A stretch of 64,000 bases of DNA, taken from positions 19,395,385-19,459,384 of the forward strand of contig NC_088295.1 in assembly GCF_032854445.1 (NCBI RefSeq). The letters are read 5' to 3'. The position numbers were made by a program, and so were the translations under genes. The first letter of the stretch is position 1, and each line of letters starts with the position of its first letter. Shown here piece after piece: positions 54,601 to 60,600 of this stretch. The notes under the pieces are model-generated. The model was not told the origin of the DNA, did no database searches, and saw only the letters and a program-made list of their open reading frames with translations. Source of the DNA: Liolophura sinensis (Eukaryota > Mollusca > Polyplacophora > Chitonida > Chitonidae).

Positions 54601-57600
54601 GAGCCATCAGGTACAGCTGAACAAGCAGACAAACTTCCAGTTTCAGTTGAGGAAGAGGAACCATCTCCTGATAAGCCTGAAGAATCCCTAGATGTGAGTG
54701 ATAAGTCTGAAGAGGCTTCTGTCATCTCTGGTACAGAGCAAGAAGAACTCCCAAAGCTTGAAGAACTGTCTGCTTCAGATGAAGAAGCAGCTGTTATTTC
54801 TATAGAGCAAGAGGAACAGCTTCCAGTTTCAGACAAGGAACTTGAAGAACTGCCAGCTTCATATGAAGAATTGCCAGATGCATATGAAGAAGCAGCTGTA
54901 GAGGAACAGGAAAACCTTCCAGATTCAGCCCAGATACCTGAAGAACTACCTGTTTCTGATGAAGCAGCAGTTGTCATTTCTACAGAAGAAGAGGAAAAAC
55001 CTCTAGTTTTATCCCAGGAACTTGATGAATCCCCAGTTTCAGATGATGAGGCAGTTGTGGTCTGTGCAGAAGATGAAAAACTTTCAGTTTCAGCCAAGGA
55101 ACCTGAAGAGCTACCTGTTACAGATCAGGAAGCAGTTGTCATTTCTGGAAAGGAAGAGGAAAAACTTTCAGTATCAGCCCAGGATCCTAAAGAACTAACA
55201 GTTTCTGATGAAGAAGCAGCTGCCATTTGTGCAGAAGATGAAAAACTTTCAGTTTCAATCCAGGAACCTGAAGAAGCAACAGTTTCTGATGATGAATCAG
55301 CTGCCATTTCTGCAGAGGAGGAGGAAAAACGTTCAGTTTCAGCCCAGGAACCTGAAGAACTGCCTGCTTCTGATGAAGAAGCAGTTGTCATTTCTACAGA
55401 AGAAGAGGAAAAGCCTCTAGTTTTAGCCCAGGAACTTGATGAATCCCCAGTTTCAGATGATGAGGCAGTTGTCGTTTCTGCAGAAGATGCAAAACTTCCA
55501 ATTTCAGCCAAGGAACCTGAAGAATTACCAGTTGCAGATCAGGAAGCAGTTGTCATTTCTGGAAAGGAAGAGGACAAACTTTCAGTATCAGCCCAGGATC
55601 TTAAAGAACTAACAGTTTCTGATGAAGAAGCAGCTGTCATTTGTGCAGAAGATGAACAATTTTCAGTTTCAATCCAGGAACCTGAAGAAGCAACAGTTTC
55701 TGATGATGAAGCAGCTGCCATTTCTGCAGAGGAGGAGGAAAAACGTTCAGTTTCAGCTCAGGAACCTGAAGAACTGCCTGCTTCTGATGAAGAAGCAGTT
55801 GTCATTTCTACAGAAGAAGAGGAAAAGCCTCTAGTTTTAGCCCAGGAATTTGATGAATCCCCAGTTTCAGATGATGAGGCAGTTGTGGTCTGTGCAGAAG
55901 ATGAAAAACTTTCAGTTTCAGCCAAGGAACCTGAAGAGCTACCTGTTACAGATCAGGAAGCAGTTGTCATTTCTGGAAAGGAAGAGGAAAAACCTCCAGT
56001 TTTAGCCCAGGAACCTGATGAATCCCCTGTTTCTGATGATGAGGCCATCGTTTCTGCAGAAGATGAAAAACTTCCAGTTTCAGCCAAGGAACCTGAAGAA
56101 CTACCAGTTGCAGATCAGGAAACCGCCGTCATTTCTGGAAAGGAGAAAGAAAAACTTTCAGATTCAGCCCAGGAACCTGAAGAACTGCCTGCCTCTGATG
56201 AAGAAGCAGTTGTTATTTCTACAGAAGAAGAGGGAAAACCCCCGATTTTAGCCCAGGAACTTGATGAATCAACAGGTTCAAATGATGAAGGAGCTGTCGT
56301 TTCTGTAAAAGATGCAAAACTTCCAGTTTCAACTGAGGAACCTGAAGAACTACCTGTTTCAGATCAGGAAGCAGTTGTCGTTTCTGTGGAGGAAGAGAAA
56401 ACACTTTCAGCCCAGGATCTTGAAGAACTAACTGATTCTGATGAAGAAGCAGCTGCAGAAGATGAAACACTTCCAGTTTCCATCCAGGAACCTAGAGAAG
56501 TAACAGTGTCAAGTGATGTTTCAGCTCAGAAACTTGAAGCACTACCGGCAGTTTCTGATGAAGACGCAGCTGTCATTGCTGCAGAGGAAAGGGGGGAATT
56601 TTCAGTTTCAGCCCAGGAAGCTGAAAAGATTGTTTCTCATGAAGAAGCAGCGGACATTCCTGCAGAAGAGGAAAAGTTTTCAGTTTCAATCCAGGAACGT
56701 GAAGAACTACCCGTTTCTGATGAAGCAGCAGCTGTTGTTTCTGAAGAGGAAGAGGAAAAACTTTCAGATTCAGCCCAGGAACCTGAAAAACTAACTGTTT
56801 CTGATGAAGAAGCAGGTATCATTGCTGCAGAAGGAGAGGAAAAACCTCCCGTTTCAGCTCGGGTACAAGAACTTTCATCAGTTGATGAACAGTTGTCAGA
56901 ACATGACATTTATGACTCAGCTGTGTTGGCTGAAGAACGTCAGCTAGAACGATTTCCTGATAAAATAGCTTCTGAACAGGAAGAATATATGGAGCCAGCT
57001 GCTAGGGACATTACATCAGAATTAGACACCATGCAGCCAACAGGCACCAGCGGGGATTTACATGCAGAGGAATTGTTAGCCCCCACAGTGGATGACAGAA
57101 GACCTGTCGCTGCTATAGAGAGTGGCTCCAAAGTCCTTTTGGAGGAAAATGCTGAAGCCTTTGAGAATTTGATAGAAAATCTTCAAGATATGATGAAGGA
57201 TTTGGAGGAGACTGAGATAGGTATACTCAGTGCATGATCCCGCAACTTTAGTTCTCTTAATCGTCCTTCATTTGATCTGAATTGTAATGGTTATCACACA
57301 GCTTTCCTCTGTTTTGCCTTTTAGTTCTCATCTCTCTCATGATACAATGTATTTCCAAGAGATCTCACTTCTGTCATCAGCCTGTAAGGGACTGTTTGCT
57401 TTGCTAATTTCTACTCCTCTTATCTTTATTCTTTATCTGTCTCCTTTCCTTCCTTTCATCTGTTGCTTTAATTTCTCTTTCTTCCTTCTTATCATCTGAT
57501 TTCCATGTCTTTGTCCTTTTTCCAAGGAGTTCTTAAATTCACTACAAGGACTTGTTAGTGAACACTTCAATTCCCCATGTAGATCCAAATCAACAATGTG

Positions 57601-60600
57601 CATATTGAGGTTTTTATGAAATTTCCGACTGGTGCATAAATTGATTCAGCATGTGGAATATATGATTGATCAGTTTATTATATGATGAGTTTGTCTGCAT
57701 ATGCAAAGTGAATTTTAAAGTTTTTCTGTATCATTAAGATATGTGTACCATGTGGTGGTGTGGCAAGGTAGCTAATGAACCATTCTTGTATTACCTGGTT
57801 GTTTGATTATAGCATGTACATACAGATATAGTATTCATGCTGATGAAAAAGTATGTTGGGGCTTAGTGTAGAGACTGAGGCAAGGGCTCTAGGTTAATGA
57901 CCCACTCTTGGCATTAGGCTTATTTGTGTCCATGAGAAAGTAGAACAGTCAGTCGTGTGTGGTTGTTTACTCTTCACTATTGCATTCTATTGCCTCTGCC
58001 AGAAGAGGATAGGCATTCTGTGGCTGAGGACAAGGTGATTAGCATTGAGCGGGAACGTCCGTCCACAGACGAAGTCTTCACAAAATTACAGCACATGCAA
58101 CAAGAAGCGCCATGCGTGCCTCCCTCACAATCTTCCAGCGAGAGCTCAATGGTGTATAAAGGCGAACCAGGTATGGCTGCAAACAGCATGCCATCTTTCA
58201 CTCGTTGTCCCCATCTTCACCAGACTGATGTTGATGATGTTGTTGGTGTTGTTGTTGTTCATTTTGCACTATTCCGTTTTTAGTGCACATGCATGGTTTT
58301 TCTACGTTTTGACCAGGTTAATTCATGTGTTTGAGGTATCTCCTTACAGACACATTTTTCCTCAGATATCCCTCACCCCCTTTAGTCACGTCACTTATTG
58401 CATGTATGATTCTTAATACACCAGAGACGTGATGTTTGTTAAGTGAAAAATCAACTCGAATTCAAGGATTGTTTCATTTTTGGTCCCAGTTTGACTTTGA
58501 TGTTTGCACTCTAAGTTGTATCATACAACCTTTTATAAACCTTACTTCAGTACTTGTACTTTATAGTTCTCATTCACCTATATCCTTAACTGAGAGGTGT
58601 GTATGGCATATAAACCTGTGTCTTTGACTCTCACCTTTACTTACCCTATCCACCGACATTCCCATGTGGTCTTCCTTTGTGTCTGAACTGTGAGTAGATA
58701 CTGGGCTATGTTCTACTGTATGTGGAAACATGCCAGTTACCTATAACGTAAATAGCTGTTCACCCCCAAAGCTGTGATTCTTGACAGAAAGTCATTTATG
58801 TAAGTGTTTGCCTTATTTTTGTCGGCCCATCTTGAACAGTTGCCAGTGTTATGATCTGAATGTTCTTCACAGTGATATAGACAATATTAATATGTGCTAT
58901 AATCCTTAACCTTTTGGTGTGTTAAGTGCTGCCAGAATGCAGATGTGTGCACACTAACGTTTAGATTGTGGACAGGGCTGAAACTTCTACGTTTGCAGAT
59001 GTCATTTCTTCCTCAAACGTGATCAGTCAATGGTTTTCTGATCATAGAGTAATTCTGGATCACCTGCGAAGGTTGAAGATACTCATTGAGTAAAAGTGGT
59101 GATATAGGTAGAACAGGGGAGCGTATAGCATAGTATTTTACAGGTAGTAATAATTGGGTAAATACTAACCAAGCCAGGTGATGGGTTTTTGTACATGTTG
59201 ATGTACATATTGTTTGTTTTTAATGTGTTGTAATGCTGACATTGTGGACTCTGGAGGTATCCAGTGTTGTTGAACTTAAAGAATTTAATTCACATTATTT
59301 CTCATGATGTAACTGCTTTTCCTGAATGCTAAATCCAGTGACAGACCTATCGTTGAGATATTTTGAAACTTCTACATTTATTGCTTTAAATGTAATTGCA
59401 TGCAATTGTTTGTTTCTTGATGCGATAAAGCATGTCATCAAATCCTTTATTTGACAGGAGTTGAGATTTCCCATCCTCCTCTCACAGTATTTTGTTACTG
59501 GTCATCCATTGCATATTTTTTTGGAAGCCGTTTTTCACGAATGAAAGTGATCATAGTAGTTCCTCCAAATCCATTTAAACAAAGTGCTAAATTCCATTTA
59601 CTTCCTACATTACAACTCGTTCATGCTGCGACATGTGCCTCAGTAGGTACATTGGCTGCTCAATCAATCGCTCAACTCCTGTCATGAAGGATTAGGTCTT
59701 TGTCCAAATGTAAGGCTGTTGGTCTTGGCTAAAGCTTATCGAGGTATCATTTCTTGTAACACTTACCAGCTGATTCTGAAGAAGGTGTGAGAACTCCTCC
59801 CCCAAGCCCAACTGAGCAGGAGAAGATGGAAGGTAGTCATGTCCTCTCTCCTCCTGACCATGTACATGTATACTGTGTGTTTGTTCCGTGTTTGCTGTCT
59901 TGTCATGTTCAGGTTGGAGATACCCATCTCTCTGTAAAAGGGGTAGGAAAGGCTCTTAACAAAATAATGTTAAAATCATATGGTTTACCCAAAAGAAAGG
60001 CACAATTTTCATTTGGTTAATTATGTGGTAAAAAATCTTTTCATTAGCATGATAAATACACAAAATGTTGATTTGGCCAATTACTTCCTGATTTATGCTC
60101 TATTGTTGTGGTTTCTTGTAGCTATATCAAGTTAACATACATGTATATGTATAAAATGAATTATTGTGGTATTGCATGATAATTAATGTATGTGTAAACA
60201 GTCTTTCATTTCTAAAAAGATGGGTTTCTCCAACTTGTCTAGCCATGTCACTCTAATCTTTATTCTTTCAGGCCTTCTTTTTCTCTTCATGTTGCTAGAT
60301 GTAGCCCTGAATTAACCCTGTCTTGTTTGTTATGTTGCATTACATTATCGCTGAGTTGACAGGGAGCATAAAATTCCATTACATATTTTACAAAATGCAT
60401 GGATTAAACAACCACAGCTATCAGGGCTGTAGGCTGTATAAGACTTGTTTGAGACTGTGCCCTGGGTAGTTACATGTAGGAGTTAAAAAGAAATAAAACC
60501 CCTTACAGTAGGTATGTGTTAAGGGAGGAACTGAAGACTGCCTTTATAATGGTTAGGGTACATGCAGTACCATTGAACTAAAAAGCACATGTATGGTACA

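Noticed and set aside
54345-55511. Long Ser-rich open frames on the minus strand (250 and 128 codons)
   Set aside because: They are exact shadows of the Glu/Ser repeat codons in the giant exon, with no independent start or splice context.
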